A DNA stretch of 64,000 nucleotides, taken from Opisthocomus hoazin. Lineage: Eukaryota; Chordata; Aves; Opisthocomiformes; Opisthocomidae. A program made the translations under genes and the position numbers. The stretch lies in contig NC_134415.1 of assembly GCF_030867145.1 (NCBI RefSeq), forward strand, positions 13,246,417-13,310,416, written 5' to 3'. The number at the start of each line of letters is the position of its first letter. Within the stretch, counting starts at the first letter, position 1. The notes under the pieces were generated by a model. The model did no database searches and had not been told where the DNA came from. It was given only the letters and a program-made list of their open reading frames with translations. Of the stretch, positions 54,601 through 64,000 are shown one piece after another.

Positions 54601-57064
54601 AGATGGTAACAAAATCTTGTACCAATAAGCCAGGCTGTGTTTGAACTCATGACCTATATGTGAAGGGCTCAGTATCCTGTTACAAATCCCTTGAGCTATC
54701 TACTCATCTGCGTCTAATTGTCAAAAAGTCCCTGTCTCGTACCCTTTTCTTCTTTCAGTGTTCTACAGAAGTTAGGTTCCCCCTAGCCTTTCTGTCTGTT
54801 AATGTTGTTCTGATTATTTTTCTGCATTTTGATATGGTTGGATATTCTCTTTTCCAGTTTCCAAGCCTGTCTTTTCTATGCTACCGATAATTTAGAATTT
54901 AGTAAAATTGTTCAATACAGTGAGTTAATGCAAATGATTCTTTAAAGACTAGTGAATGGGACCCTGCTTCGTATAGCAAATTCAGGAAATTGCTTAGATT
55001 TTCAGTGAGTTTTTAACAGGTGAGGAAGGATAAGATTAGCATAGAGATCTTCAGTCATTTTTGTGAGAATGGGTACAGTTAATAAGGGCATTCTTTGATC
55101 TCTTCATTAATCTATTCGTAAGACCATTTTTCTTTTTGCTATGATGAAAAAATGCAAATGAGTGTTTTCTAGAGGTATTAATTTGTTGTTTGAGATTATG
55201 ACCATTAGTGTAACAGCAGTCCTACTGTAACACAATCTTAGCTTTGTCTTTTATTCCATAGTTGAATAAAAACTGTTTCTATTATAGCTAGCTTCATTTA
55301 GTATTCTAATTCTAAACACCCCCTTTCTCTTTTCATAAGCCTAAAAGGGGAGATTTGTCTTTGAGCTTCTCGTAATGCCTAATGTCTAGTAATTTTATTG
55401 ACAACTTGGGCTAATCGTCTGCTCCTTCATCAGCAGGTCACACCAATAGTAGGTGAATTCACGAGCTATGTAGAACTCCCCTTATTTCTCTCTGAAATTT
55501 CAGACAAGAAAAATTAGTTTTCTTTTGTATTGTAAATGTGAATACAGAAATAAGCTGCATCCAGTTGCATTTTTTAATATGTGAACTAACTTATGTATCC
55601 GAAAAACAACATTTTTTTATGCAGTGTGTTATGTAAAATACCGTAATTGGGTATTTGATTTAGCATTAACCAAAGGCACTATTTACCCACTTAAAATAAT
55701 TGAATTTAAAATTTATTAAATTAGTTGATTTCAGCTTCTGTAAATGAAATGCAGCTATTTCCCTGTGTGATAGATACACTAGCATTAATATACAGTTTTC
55801 TGTAATTAAGTGCATTTGTCTGAACTCCAGGCCTCCATGAGATGCACTGACATAAAATGTGCTTTAGAAGAAATGTGGCTGTTCAGAAAGATACTTACTT
55901 AGGTATTGTCCTTGAAGTATGAGAGTAACTCTTTTAAGGAGGGAATAAAAGCATGTGCTTTGCCTGCAAGAATGTGTGCAAATACTTTGCTGAATCAGGA
56001 GTCAGTTTTTCAGACTACTAACGAAACTTTTATTCTGACTGGAGCATAAAATAACTGCCCTTTGTGGGCGTGCATTTTAAAGCATTAGGTTACAGCATTA
56101 TCAAATCACAGTATACTCTTTCCCCCCCAGGGCTGATGCTTTGAATCATTTAAAAACGCTGGAACTGTTTTTCCTGTTGCACCTAGGTACTGAAACTTAT
56201 CCTGGCGTTGGACCAAAGAAAGAAGATAAACAGCTGAGCACAAGTTCTCCAGGTGAAAACAAAACGGAGAGACAGGCGGAGGCAGCAAGCCTTTGGGTAG
56301 CTGCGGGAAAGGACCACGTGGAGGAGCAGCACTGCAGTGCTGAATCAACATTGGAGCCACACACCCAGTCCACAGGGACAGTGGGCAGGCCTTCTTCGGG
56401 CTGTTTGTCATCGGGGGATGCCGGTAAAGATAACAGTTTGCAGCTGAGAGAAAGACAGCTCTCTAAGGATGCGGGAAAAATAGAAGGCACAGCTGGGGAG
56501 CCTGGAGTGAAACTCCCTCTTGAGCCAATGGTAGATGCTTTGGTTTTAGCAGATGCTGATTATATGCTGCCTGATTTGTTTCCTACTGATAAAGATGTGC
56601 AAGCTGATAGAAATCTGCTGGGATCAAAACATGCTGCTGGCTCTTCAGAAATTGCTAGTGGCCAGCTTGGAAATAGTGATTTAAAGCAGCAGCAAAAACA
56701 GCCTGATGATGATGATGAAAAATCTTCGCGGGACAGAACTGCATCAAATGTATGCTCTGGGTGTGAAGAAGTGTCAGAGCATGAGAGTACTGCCCATTCA
56801 CGAGTATGCCAGGAGATACAGGGAACAGGAGGACAGGAGGAGAAGGTAAATAATGAAGAGCGAGAAGATTTATTTCTCAGATTTTTAAATGGTAGCATAA
56901 TAGACAGTGAAGAATCATTTGCAAACTTAGCAAACCAAGACGACTTTGACACTGTTCTAGATATTTCACCTGAACAAGCATCTTACAACTCACTGGAAGC
57001 TTTATCGCTAGACGACAGCTTTTCTTCTCTTGATGAACTTGCAAGAAGGATAGAGATTGCTGAG
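33084..57064 (+). CDS. CNST: CNST, consortin (gene span of 8 coding exons, C-terminus outside)
   Basis: Consortin is a trans-Golgi-network membrane protein that binds connexins and is needed for their efficient delivery to, and turnover at, the plasma membrane. The eight exons join in one frame to 608 codons (human protein about 725 aa). Visible parts are an acidic, Ser-rich N-terminus ([11 protein letters not shown] at about 47-57), a basic [17 protein letters not shown] patch (about 113-130), a conserved core [19 protein letters not shown] followed by [17 protein letters not shown] and [20 protein letters not shown] (about 175-237) that resembles a TPR-like helical pair, and a long acidic low-complexity region from about 316 ending in [11 protein letters not shown]. 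The expected transmembrane helix and lumenal tail come after residue 608 and were not found in the window. The gene is head-to-head with TFB2M. Confidence 0.95.
35312..35352. repeat. Inverted repeat, 11-bp arms, 19-nt loop
   Basis: AGCAGAAGATT at 35312-35322 and its exact reverse complement AATCTTCTGCT at 35342-35352. It lies in CNST intron 2. Confidence 0.8.
36603..36646. repeat. (TC)8-T28 polypyrimidine tract
   Basis: Eight TC units run into 28 T, then CCCCC, shortly after another T14 run (36574-36587). On the CNST sense strand this is a strong polypyrimidine tract, but no usable AG follows closely in a coding context. Confidence 0.9.
38700..39335 (-). mobile_element. Decayed LINE 5' region: esterase-like and endonuclease blocks
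   Basis: Minus-strand reading gives [13 protein letters not shown] (about 39117-39175), which resembles the GTND block of the SGNH-esterase domain in ORF1 of CR1/L2-clade LINEs. Further on it gives [13 protein letters not shown] (about 38945-38985) and then [11 protein letters not shown] (about 38750-38780), which match the GGG and GDFNYP motifs of the LINE apurinic endonuclease. Stops and frameshifts interrupt it and no RT follows. Order and strand fit one old element with an internal deletion. The clade (CR1 or L2) is not certain. Confidence 0.65.
39878..40083 (+). CDS. CNST: CNST exon 3
   Basis: This 206-nt exon encodes residues 130-198: [20 protein letters not shown], then [20 protein letters not shown] and ILPLCLHQ. 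The end is nearly identical to human LFSLIRGEVEQLDSRALPL. The acceptor is tttaaag|GAG. The donor is CAG|GTATTT and the exon leaves in phase 0. Confidence 0.95.
41887..42506 (-). mobile_element. CR1 LINE 3' fragment
   Basis: Antisense CR1 on the plus strand, starting 'catagaatcataggttgg', with 'aacaccaccatgcctac'. Minus-strand reading includes [35 protein letters not shown] and SLEKRRLKG. The first part matches segment C at 12833, so both are one subfamily. Frames are broken. Confidence 0.95.
43115..44232 (+). mobile_element. CR1 LINE RT-to-3' end copy
   Basis: Sense-strand reading gives [15 protein letters not shown] (RT), [27 protein letters not shown] in place of the catalytic YADDT-type box, then [26 protein letters not shown] and the tail ending aaccattttatgatttt. 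It is interrupted by stops and frame changes, so it is inactive. The RT box carries F-A-N-D instead of the usual F/Y-A-D-D. Confidence 0.95.
45690..45718. repeat. Inverted repeat, 11-bp AT-rich arms
   Basis: ATATTTCAAAT at 45690-45700 and its exact reverse complement ATTTGAAATAT at 45708-45718, loop 7 nt. A short 'attgtaatt' near-tandem repeat follows to about 45755. Confidence 0.8.
46329..46359 (+). CDS. CNST: CNST exon 4 (31-nt small exon)
   Basis: Only 31 nt, between tttgcag|ATA and AAT|GTATCC. It encodes [10 protein letters not shown] plus one base; the joined codon TAT gives the conserved Tyr of EEEYEKAM. Human IAESYFQEEDYEKAMKF matches. It is required to keep the frame between exons 3 and 5. 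Confidence 0.94.
46360..48899 (+). other. CNST: CNST intron 4
   Basis: A 2.5-kb AT-rich intron with no recognised repeat or gene. Confidence 0.8.
48900..48986 (+). CDS. CNST: CNST exon 5
   Basis: This 87-nt exon encodes [19 protein letters not shown] and [10 protein letters not shown], almost identical to human consortin. The acceptor is ccattcag|AT and the donor TGGG|GTGAGT. Confidence 0.96.
48987..50222 (+). other. CNST: CNST intron 5
   Basis: A 1,236-bp intron. More than half of it is a solo LTR (49353-50104), whose right end is about 120 bp from the exon 6 acceptor. Confidence 0.9.
49353..50104 (-). mobile_element. Solo LTR of an avian ERVL-like endogenous retrovirus
   Basis: A 752-bp element with TG...CA termini: it begins TGTCACGGTTTAGAGCAGG and ends aaaaccaggaca. 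These ends, a centre with AATAATAG-type A/T-rich sequence, and a 'cagcatggaataccg...ggtcaac' block match the general pattern of an avian ERVL-type LTR read in reverse, so I place it on the minus strand. No gag/pol/env sequence flanks it. The 5-bp flanks are AGCAT (left) and AGCGT (right), a target duplication with one change; 5 bp is usual for this class. It was probably left by LTR-LTR recombination. Confidence 0.82.
50223..50337 (+). CDS. CNST: CNST exon 6
   Basis: This 115-nt exon encodes [19 protein letters not shown] and [19 protein letters not shown], plus two bases. It matches human WKTV...VTALRNSEKG and ERLTKICATHQ. The acceptor is atttag|AAAG and the donor CA|GTAAGT. Confidence 0.94.
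50561..50601 (+). repeat. Split direct repeat, copy 1
   Basis: The sequence tataggggctagatctgaac...tttcagcaaatcat recurs at 52177-52213 with one substitution and a 4-nt GTTT length difference. The spacing is about 1.6 kb. Confidence 0.85.
52177..52213 (+). repeat. Split direct repeat, copy 2
   Basis: The second copy of the repeat at 50561-50601. It is shorter by GTTT and has A for G in the 'tataggg(g/a)ctagatctg' part. The similarity does not extend far on either side. Confidence 0.85.
52570..52591 (+). CDS. CNST: CNST exon 7 (22-nt microexon)
   Basis: A 22-nt exon between gccccag|GCC and AAG|GTAAGC, both strong sites. It completes codon 276 (Gln) and adds PQAYKNK. It corresponds in position to human DPLLSKHK. 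Without it the frame is lost. It is far too short to be found by an ORF search. Confidence 0.85.
52772..52868 (+). CDS. CNST: CNST exon 8
   Basis: This 97-nt exon encodes [19 protein letters not shown] and [13 protein letters not shown] (residues 284-315) plus one base. It aligns loosely with human IAAVEKSQERKCSTQLL. The acceptor is attttacag|CTAG and the donor TCAG|GTATGT. Confidence 0.9.
52869..56186 (+). other. CNST: CNST intron 8
   Basis: A 3.3-kb AT-rich intron. It contains a CR1 tail remnant near 53525-53592. A slightly GC-richer patch near 54290-54420 is unrecognised. Confidence 0.8.
53525..53592 (+). mobile_element. CR1 LINE 3' tail remnant
   Basis: About 65 bp ending 'gacctcagaaggtcccttt' and 'caaccgaaactatcctac', which matches the last bases of CR1 elements (GGTCCCTTCCAACC...TATTCTAT). 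It is heavily truncated. Confidence 0.6.
56187..57064 (+). CDS. CNST: CNST exon 9, large acidic exon
   Basis: This 878-nt exon encodes residues 316-608. It starts [18 protein letters not shown] and includes [20 protein letters not shown], matching human TAGKDHMEELLCSAEATLAL, and an acidic DDDDEK run. It ends [20 protein letters not shown] then [12 protein letters not shown], matching human RIEIAE. The open frame begins further left at 56141, but those residues precede a good acceptor (ttgcacctag|GT), so they are intron. The donor is GAG|GTAAAT in phase 0. Intron retention would add about 20 residues and a stop at 57124, and lose the membrane anchor. Confidence 0.94.
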
Positions 57065-59324
57065 GTAAATACTGCGAATCTGATAAAATCTTCTTCCATG
57101 TTTATCTCAGTTAAGATATTTTAGATATTGCCAGCTTCATAATGTGTTAAATATTCCTTCATATATCACTTATTAAAATCTGAAATCTATACTTAGCTAA
57201 TTGTTCTGAGTTAATTCAGAAGAAAATTTCTTTTTGCCTGTTTGCCTCCTTTGTGACCAGATCTGTGATTCTAAAAATTAGATTGATTTTTGCGTATAAG
57301 TGTGAACACCTTTTTTTTTTTTTTTCTGACAGAGGCTGTTAGGAGATAGGCTGACAATTCCTGTTAAATCACAGTTTCACATCAGAGATCTACATAATGC
57401 TTATGATGTAACAGGTGGCTCGTTTCTATTCATAGAATAAAATTTGCTTTTCTGTGCCTATTCTGTATAGATGAGAACTACCTATGTAATAAACTCTCTA
57501 TACAAATATATGGACTTCTAATTTTGCCAAGTTTAGGCAATTTTGTTGTTCAGCCAAAACTAAGACAGAACTTGTAAGCCTGAACTCACCTTTCTGAAGC
57601 ACTGCTGATGGGCGGCAACAAGAATGAGTGCTTCATAAGCTAAATTGCTCTTCTAAAAATATAGAAGATTTATTGCTTTGGGATGTTTTCAGAGAGTGTG
57701 TGACATCTTTGCTCTATGTATCTTCTGGTTTTGGTGCATTTGCAACCATGGGACCTTAAAAGCTTTTTCATTAAAGGAAAAAATGAGATTATTGTGAAAT
57801 GATGTGATTGCAGATGCTGGAGGGGGAAGACTTGTAAAAAGGCATCTTCTTAGTTCATCTCTATTTTTAATGCATTTAACAATACAGCATCCCTTGGCAA
57901 TAAAGTAACAGTATTGCTCTGTAGACCAGAAGCTAATGCACAGAGACCACGAACCCACGATCACTCGGGGACAGCAGCCAAGCAGGGAACTAAATGCTGG
58001 GGATCCATGCTGATGCTATTACACGTTTGGCATAATCTTCAGAGCTGGAGACAGAGCATTTTGGTTTTTCTCCTCACCTAAACAGCTTGTTATCTCCAAT
58101 CCAAGATCATTTATCCTGACCTGTCCCTAAAACACCCAGTCTTTCTGTGGGATGTCAGGAGGCATACCACATACCAGGCCTGAGGGCCAAGCGCACAAAG
58201 CTGTACATAAGCTCTTGACAACAAGCAGATGTGGAAACCCACATACATGTTCATACCTATAATCAAACTTTTGCACTAAATCCATTGGCTTGTGTTCACT
58301 TAGAGGATGGTTTTGAAAGAGCATTTTGTTGACAGTCTGTGCTAAGCCCCTATACTTGTATAATGGAAGAATAATTTAAATATCATCCCTTAGTGTTAGG
58401 TTTCTTTTGAGCCCACTGAAAGTTCAGCATTTTAAACTACAGGAGAGAAGTGTTCTGTTTCATGTAGAAAAATCCTAAATTAATCCTATAGCAACTATTA
58501 AATTGCTTTGTTGGTGCTATTTGTGTTTTAGAGGATGGGATAGGAAACAGCATATTGATGCTGTTAGGAAAATTATGGTTGTATTGATTGGCCCAGTGAC
58601 TGATGATAATGCTTTACAGGGAATCTAGTTTCATTTCTAGTTTGCTATCCCGATGCTAGGACTGCCAGTACTCTGGTGGCCAGCTGAGTCTCTGGAGAGG
58701 AAAAAGTACCTTGAGTCTTCCTGTAGTACTTTTTCTGGCCATATATGGCATAATGTTGGCTGGCACTGGTGGGAGTCTTTCTGAGTCATTTTTAGCAAGA
58801 GGCCTGAGCTGTGTATGAGGCGGGGGGTTTAAATCAGGGAGAAGAGAAAAAGGATGATTAAAATTTGTAATATGCAGCACAGAAGCTTGTATTGTTTCAC
58901 TATACACTTATATTTATTATACACTTATATTTTGATTTTCCAGTTAATCTTACCACCTATCATTACTGTAGGGGTTGTTTTTCAGAAGTGGTGAGCACCT
59001 GCAGCTTCCCTGGAAGACGCTAGGAATTGAGAGAGTTTAGCATCCCTGAGGAAGCAGCACTGTTAACTTGCCTTCACTGATTTTGTTTTAGTGCTAAAAT
59101 AAGATTCCACTGATGTTTTGACAAGCAGACCAATATTTGCACCCAACCAAAACATTTTTTCCTTTCTTGTCCTCCTGAAGCCTTTGAAGTTGCATTGTTT
59201 GGGCTGTGGCCATCTAGTAAGATGACAATGTTTTCATACAATAATTAAATAAATATCTAGAAAATGCATTGGTGGCCACATGAATGAAGTGAAATTAAGT
59301 ACATGAGATGTACCAGTATGACAG

Positions 59325-59341
59325 TAAAAAAAAAAAAAAAA
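59325..59341. repeat. Poly-A run
   Basis: About 16 consecutive A followed by ccc. No retrocopy body was recognised upstream of it. Confidence 0.85.
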
Positions 59342-62300
59342 CCCAAAGCATAAATCAATTTTACTGTGATAAAACTTTTCATGGAGTAAGTATTTACAAA
59401 ATTGCAACAAATAAGTTAGAATGGAAGGCAGAAGACAAGATTATTTTGAAATAATCTAGGTACAGGTACCAGGTGGTAGGACAAAATTTCATTAATATTC
59501 TTCAATGGAGGTGTAATAATAATTTATTGAAAATGGGGAAGGGTAAGTACTTGTGTATTTATTTACAGTTAGGATGTTTTGTTTGACCCCATATTGAGAT
59601 CAAAGAATCATCTTATGTAGTTCTCTAATTTCGATCCTTTATGTCACTTGCTTTTAGTCTGCCGTTTACAATAACTAATAACAAGGCTGAAAGTCCACTA
59701 AATTCTGACTCTGACCTTAAATAATTTCAAAATTAAAATAGTACTTTAGATATTGTACAGTCCCTTATACTGGGTATTTCTTCACTAGTACAAACTGTGC
59801 ACGACAACATGCAGATAATGAGAAATCACTGAAATTTTACAAAAACTAGATTCATACAGCTAACAAGGAGCTTTGAAGCACTGTCAGCAGTTGGCAGCAA
59901 CAGATCTTCTGAGATCTCTTTACTGTCATTTCTGTGAGAATGAAATGACACACTAGCAGTCAAACAAGTTATAACCTCAATAATGTAAGTTGCATTTTGG
60001 CATATGAAATAAAAGTTTATAACAAAAACTTTTTATCTGAGTGATGATTAGGGAAACAAGTAAAAGCTTAATGTTTTTCCTTGTCAAAAATTATCATCGT
60101 AAATTTCCTTCTGAGAGCAAAGACAGCGAGACTCTCTCCCATAACTTAAGGTGGTAGCTTTTGGTTGGCACTGTTTGTACACCAAGTCTTTTAAAGAGTA
60201 CTGCAAATGTACTGACTAGCAGCTGATTTGATTGCAGAAATGAAGTCTGCCCCTATCTGTACTGGGTCTGGAGATGATGCCTTGTTGAGATCCCCTGTTC
60301 TTTTGTATGGCTTGGGGCCTGTAGTTTTGAGTTTGCAAGAATTGCAGTTCCGTCTGAAATGCTTACATGGTATCCGAGCTATTTATTTCTGTGTAAGGAG
60401 CCCCAGTACTTCCGTGGCAAGCATAATAGCAGAAAAATGGTTAGAGTCTGATGCTGTGGTATGAATACTGAATCTGCTAAGTTAGCTCCTTCTCAAAGTC
60501 AAATTATTCATGTATCTAATTTGTTAGCGATGGGGTTTGTCTGCTGCTTATAGCTTAACCCAGGGCAGTCTTGCTTTTTTCAGCTTAAAAAAAAAAATCT
60601 GGCACTGCTAGAAATAAAATCGTGTGCCTCTGCCAAGTAACTGAATAAGGAATACAGCCCACAGAAGAATATACAAACAAAACTCATCCTTGAGTAGTTC
60701 TCTGCATTCAGACCAAAATGCTTCACACAGTGGACTTTTCCTCCTAGATCCCAGTTTGCAGTGCCTCCAGTTTTGGGGGTTATATTTACTTCTGTATGCT
60801 ACAAGTGATTCCAATAGTCAAGTTTAATATGTTTTCTCTAAGAGCTTGAAGTACAAGACCTTATTCTCATAGTTTTGTCTAATGTGTTTTTAAATGTGTA
60901 TACATTGTATTTGATGAAAATATGCATATAATGTAAGAAGGTTTTTTAATATTTTAGTAGCAAATGCTGTTTGAAACAAAGCAGAGACAGGTAGTTTAAT
61001 TAGAGCTTATTTTTTTACCATTTTGCCACTAGGATATTAAACTTTATCAAGAAAAGTTTAAAACTTTTCTGTGAAGCAGAACCATCTTATATTAATAGTA
61101 GTAAGAAGGGAGAAGCTGATATATTTACCAGAGTTTTAGTTAACCAACAGTCATTGCTGCTTTCCTTTTTGACTGTTGGTCAAAATGCCACCACATACCT
61201 GAGTGCCATTTTCAGTTCCTGTACAGTAATTATAAAAGCTCCGGTCAAAAGATCTTGTGAAGACCAGCAGAACTGAGTGAGTAAGCTCAGTTACATGGAT
61301 GCGCCAAGAGCATCTTTTGTTAATTATCTAGTGTAAAATTAAGAAAATGTTCGATGTTTAAGTAGGATCCTTTTTGTAGCTCTTTTATGTAACACAGAGC
61401 TGTTTGCGGTGCAGCCTGGTACAAGCCTACATTTTTCCTCCTGTGGTTCAAGTCAAGCAGAGGCTTGACTTGTGGTCATCTGTATTAACCACAGTTCCCT
61501 CGTTAACTTCCAATTTAAATAATATATTCTGCCTTTTTAAATTCCTCCTGCCTCCTAGAGACTGGGATGGAAAACTTAAAGTCTTGCACAGCAGCTAGGT
61601 CCCTCTCCTTGGATGTTTAATTAATGGGAGATGGATCTAATACAATCAGTTTTTATGTTGCTTTGAAATCCTTCTAAATGAAAGGTATGGTAGAAATATA
61701 CATTTACAATTGTTTTAATTGAATTAGATTTTATTTGTAGCAAATCGGACCCTATTCTTACGTGACAGACTTACAGTAATGACATTTTAATGACTGAAAT
61801 TAAGAAAAATAAAATGTAGTGAAGTTTGCATTAAATATTTTCGAGCTGCAGTTGAGGATATGGTAGAAAAAAAAGGTGTAAATATTGCTTTATGCAGAAT
61901 TCCATATGTTTGTATTTGTATTTCCATTTTAACAGTAAACTGTCTCCTGATTAGGAGGCATAGCTTTGTGGGTCCTTTGCAGAACAAAACAAAAACCTAA
62001 ATTACATGACTCATGAAATTCAAAGACAGATGAAATAGTCTAGATATGAATTACATGTCATGTAAAGGGGACATTCTTAAAAATAAGCCTTTTACGTAAC
62101 TGTAATCACCGAAACACACATTTCCACATAATCCTGTCAAAGATAGCCGTATGGTTTTAAGCTTGGATGAGACAGAGCTTGTGACACAGTCATTCAAAAA
62201 CTACCAAGAGCCAACAGACAAAATGAAGTGTCTCAGTTTGAAATGGCTGCTTGCAGAACCGACCACCACACGCTCATCTGAGGACAGAGTGCTGCAAGCG

Positions 62301-62388
62301 CCCTCCGGCCCTGGGTGACTTTCCCACCAAGCACGGTCCGAGCCTTGCAAACGCGTGCCAGGAAACAGCCAGCCTACTGGGGGGGGGG

Positions 62389-62402
62389 GGGGCTGCAGCT
62401 GG
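62389..62402. repeat. G14 homopolymer tract
   Basis: Fourteen G in a row within a locally GC-rich patch (about 62260-62410) in an otherwise AT-rich intron. Confidence 0.9.
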
Positions 62403-62744
62403 AGCCGTTGATCCTCTTTATGAAAGCAATGCCATACACAGAAGCTTAAATAATCTACTTTTTAAAAGACATAATTTCATCTCCACCCTCCCAAATAAAT
62501 AAGTCAAATTAATGCAGTCCTACATGATCCCCCTTCCTTGTCACAACAAGGAAGCATAAGTGTTGATTTTGTGGCTGGCCAGATAAATTTTCATGGCAGT
62601 TCTGCAAGACTAATTTAACATTACCACAAGAAACTTCACCTCAGTGCACTTGTCTGTTGTGATAAGACACTTGTGGGGTCTTATTTGTGGTTCATTTGGG
62701 CCAAATAATGGTCCTCCTTATATTGACTTAAAAGAATTCAAGGC

Positions 62745-62985
62745 GTAATAGTTTTAAACTAAGGGAGAGTAGATTTAGACTGGATAGAAGAAAGAAATTT
62801 TTTACAGTGAGGGTGGTGAAACACTGGAAGGGGTTGCCCAGAGAGGCAGTGGAGGCTGCATCCTTGGAAACATTCAAGGCCAGGCTGTATGGGTCTAGTT
62901 GAAGATGTCCCTGTTCACTGTGGGGGAGTTGGGCTAGATGACCTCTAAAAGTCCCTTCCAACCCAAAGCATTCTGTGACTCTGTG
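62745..62985 (+). mobile_element. CR1 LINE 3' fragment
   Basis: Sense CR1 3' end: 'agtagatttagactggatag', 'gagggtggtgaaacactgg', 'caaggccaggctgtatggg', and a tail 'ccaacccaaagcattctgtg'. It is 5'-truncated and non-coding. Confidence 0.94.
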
Positions 62986-64000
62986 AATTTCTTTCCACCA
63001 CCTCCACATTTTCACTAATTTTGAAGTACTTCATTTGCATTGTTTCATTAAATTCATTCAAGCTCTTGAGCAGATAATCAAAAGGGAAAGTGAATATCAA
63101 AGAGAGAAGCGTGGCCAAGATCATTTTTACCCTCTTAGTTGTGATTTTGCGAAAAATTGTTAGACTGGAGGCATATACCCAGAGTGACCAACTCTGTGAG
63201 TTGTTCAGGGCAGCGTTATTTGTCCAGTTGAGGGCTATAAAATACTGCCAGACTGGAGACCTGCAAATGTAATTGCCCCATCTACCAGTTAAAATGTTGC
63301 AGACGCGCAGTGCTGTAGTTGGTACAGTGCCGACGGGGTTGTGCTTGCGTTTCGCTGTGTTCAGTGCGCCATCTCTCCCATTACAGCATGCCTCGATGCC
63401 TTATATAAGCTGGTAGCATGAAGCAAGTTTAGGGGCATAAATTATAAATTATGAAGTCACTTGTTTTCTGGTTTTGTACAGCTCTTATACTTGCAATACA
63501 AGCAAGTTTTTATGCACGTCTTCTAAATTGATTAGATCGGGGGCAGTTAAGCAGTCAGTTGTCTGCAACTTCAGTGTTACCTGGAAAGTTGCTTTTTTTC
63601 CACTTTGAGTTTTTGTGAAAATTATAGGCATTTGGGGTCATCTCCTACATAAATGAGTTCCAAACTCTGTTGCAAATGTGGTATGTTTTCTTATCTGTAG
63701 CACAAATGTATACAGATTACTTTTCAACTTAACAGATATTATTGCTGATCTACAGAATAAGTTTTAAAAAGTGCTACTCAGATTTTATGAAGAGATGATT
63801 TAAGACTTTTTTTCAGGTAAAGACAATCTCAAGCTAAAAAAGGACAAGTCTAAATATGCTTCTTATTTTAGTATCTCTTTGTTTCTAGCACACCGGGAAC
63901 TGCTTGCTCAGGAAAGCATTTTTCTTCTGATATCTCCCCTACTTTCATTTCTCTAATAACTGGGAAATTACAGACTGCTCAGGCTGGTGTAATGTCCTAG

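Larger units (their letters stand above)
57065..64000 (+). other. CNST: CNST intron 9 to the window edge
   Basis: At least 6.9 kb of AT-rich sequence. I looked for the expected last exon (a segment like GLVSILKKR, then a membrane helix) and did not find it. It contains a poly-A run at about 59326-59340, a G14 run at 62389-62402 and a CR1 tail at 62745-62985. Open frames here are short and unrecognised. Confidence 0.7.

Noticed and set aside
56141-56186. ATG at 56141 as the start of a separate 327-residue protein
   Set aside because: The first 15 codons lie before a good splice acceptor, and the rest continues consortin in frame.
57310-57420. Candidate CNST exon after a strong pyrimidine tract and AG near 57332
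   Set aside because: The phase-0 translation has no similarity to the expected consortin C-terminus and runs to a stop without a membrane helix.
63780-63900. Candidate last CNST exon after ttttttcag at about 63795
   Set aside because: In phase 0 it gives VKTISS and then a stop, with no match to the expected segment.
1-64000. CRISPR arrays, operons, bacterial-type regulatory sites, tRNA or rRNA genes
   Set aside because: None seen by eye. Introns, CR1 and CpG islands show this is vertebrate nuclear DNA. Absence of tRNA genes is not proven without a covariance-model scan.

Overview
The window looks like nuclear DNA from a bird. It carries many copies of the avian CR1 LINE in both orientations, a solo LTR resembling avian ERVL-type LTRs, AT-rich introns with short exons, and two GC-rich CpG islands. 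Three protein-coding genes are recognised from memory of their vertebrate orthologues: SMYD3 (minus, first coding exon only), TFB2M (minus, complete) and CNST/consortin (plus, start to the penultimate coding block). This is the order and orientation I know from human 1q44, so synteny supports the calls. The species cannot be named from the sequence alone.

Layout. 1-974 is SMYD3 intron 1, with a CR1 tail and a G20 tract. 975-1138 is SMYD3 coding exon 1, inside a CpG island (about 430-1400) that holds its promoter. 1139-8698 lies between the SMYD3 5' end and the TFB2M stop codon; it includes the TFB2M 3'UTR and otherwise shows only small repeats, a hairpin and one hydrophobic ORF. 8699-18340 is TFB2M in eight coding exons that join in one frame to a 400-residue protein. 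A nest of CR1 copies fills most of intron 5 and ends about 50 bp from exon 6. 18341-18605 is a compact bidirectional promoter shared with CNST, inside a second CpG island (about 17700-19160). CNST has a probable non-coding exon 1 ending near 18605, a 14.4-kb first intron, and eight coding exons between 33084 and 57064 that join in one frame to 608 codons. Two of these are very small (31 and 22 nt), and skipping either one brings an early stop. The last part of CNST, expected to encode the membrane anchor, was not found before the window ends.

The genes work separately. SMYD3 is a SET/MYND lysine methyltransferase, TFB2M is the promoter-melting factor for mitochondrial RNA polymerase, and consortin is a trans-Golgi connexin-sorting protein. 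TFB2M and CNST probably share regulation through ETS/GABP-like sites between them. No CRISPR array, operon or tRNA/rRNA gene was seen. I found no clear undescribed system. The most unusual items are the frame-critical CNST small exons, a LINE 5' relic with an esterase-like and an endonuclease block, a CR1-into-CR1 insertion, a split 40-bp direct repeat, and a long unexplained open frame in CNST intron 1.
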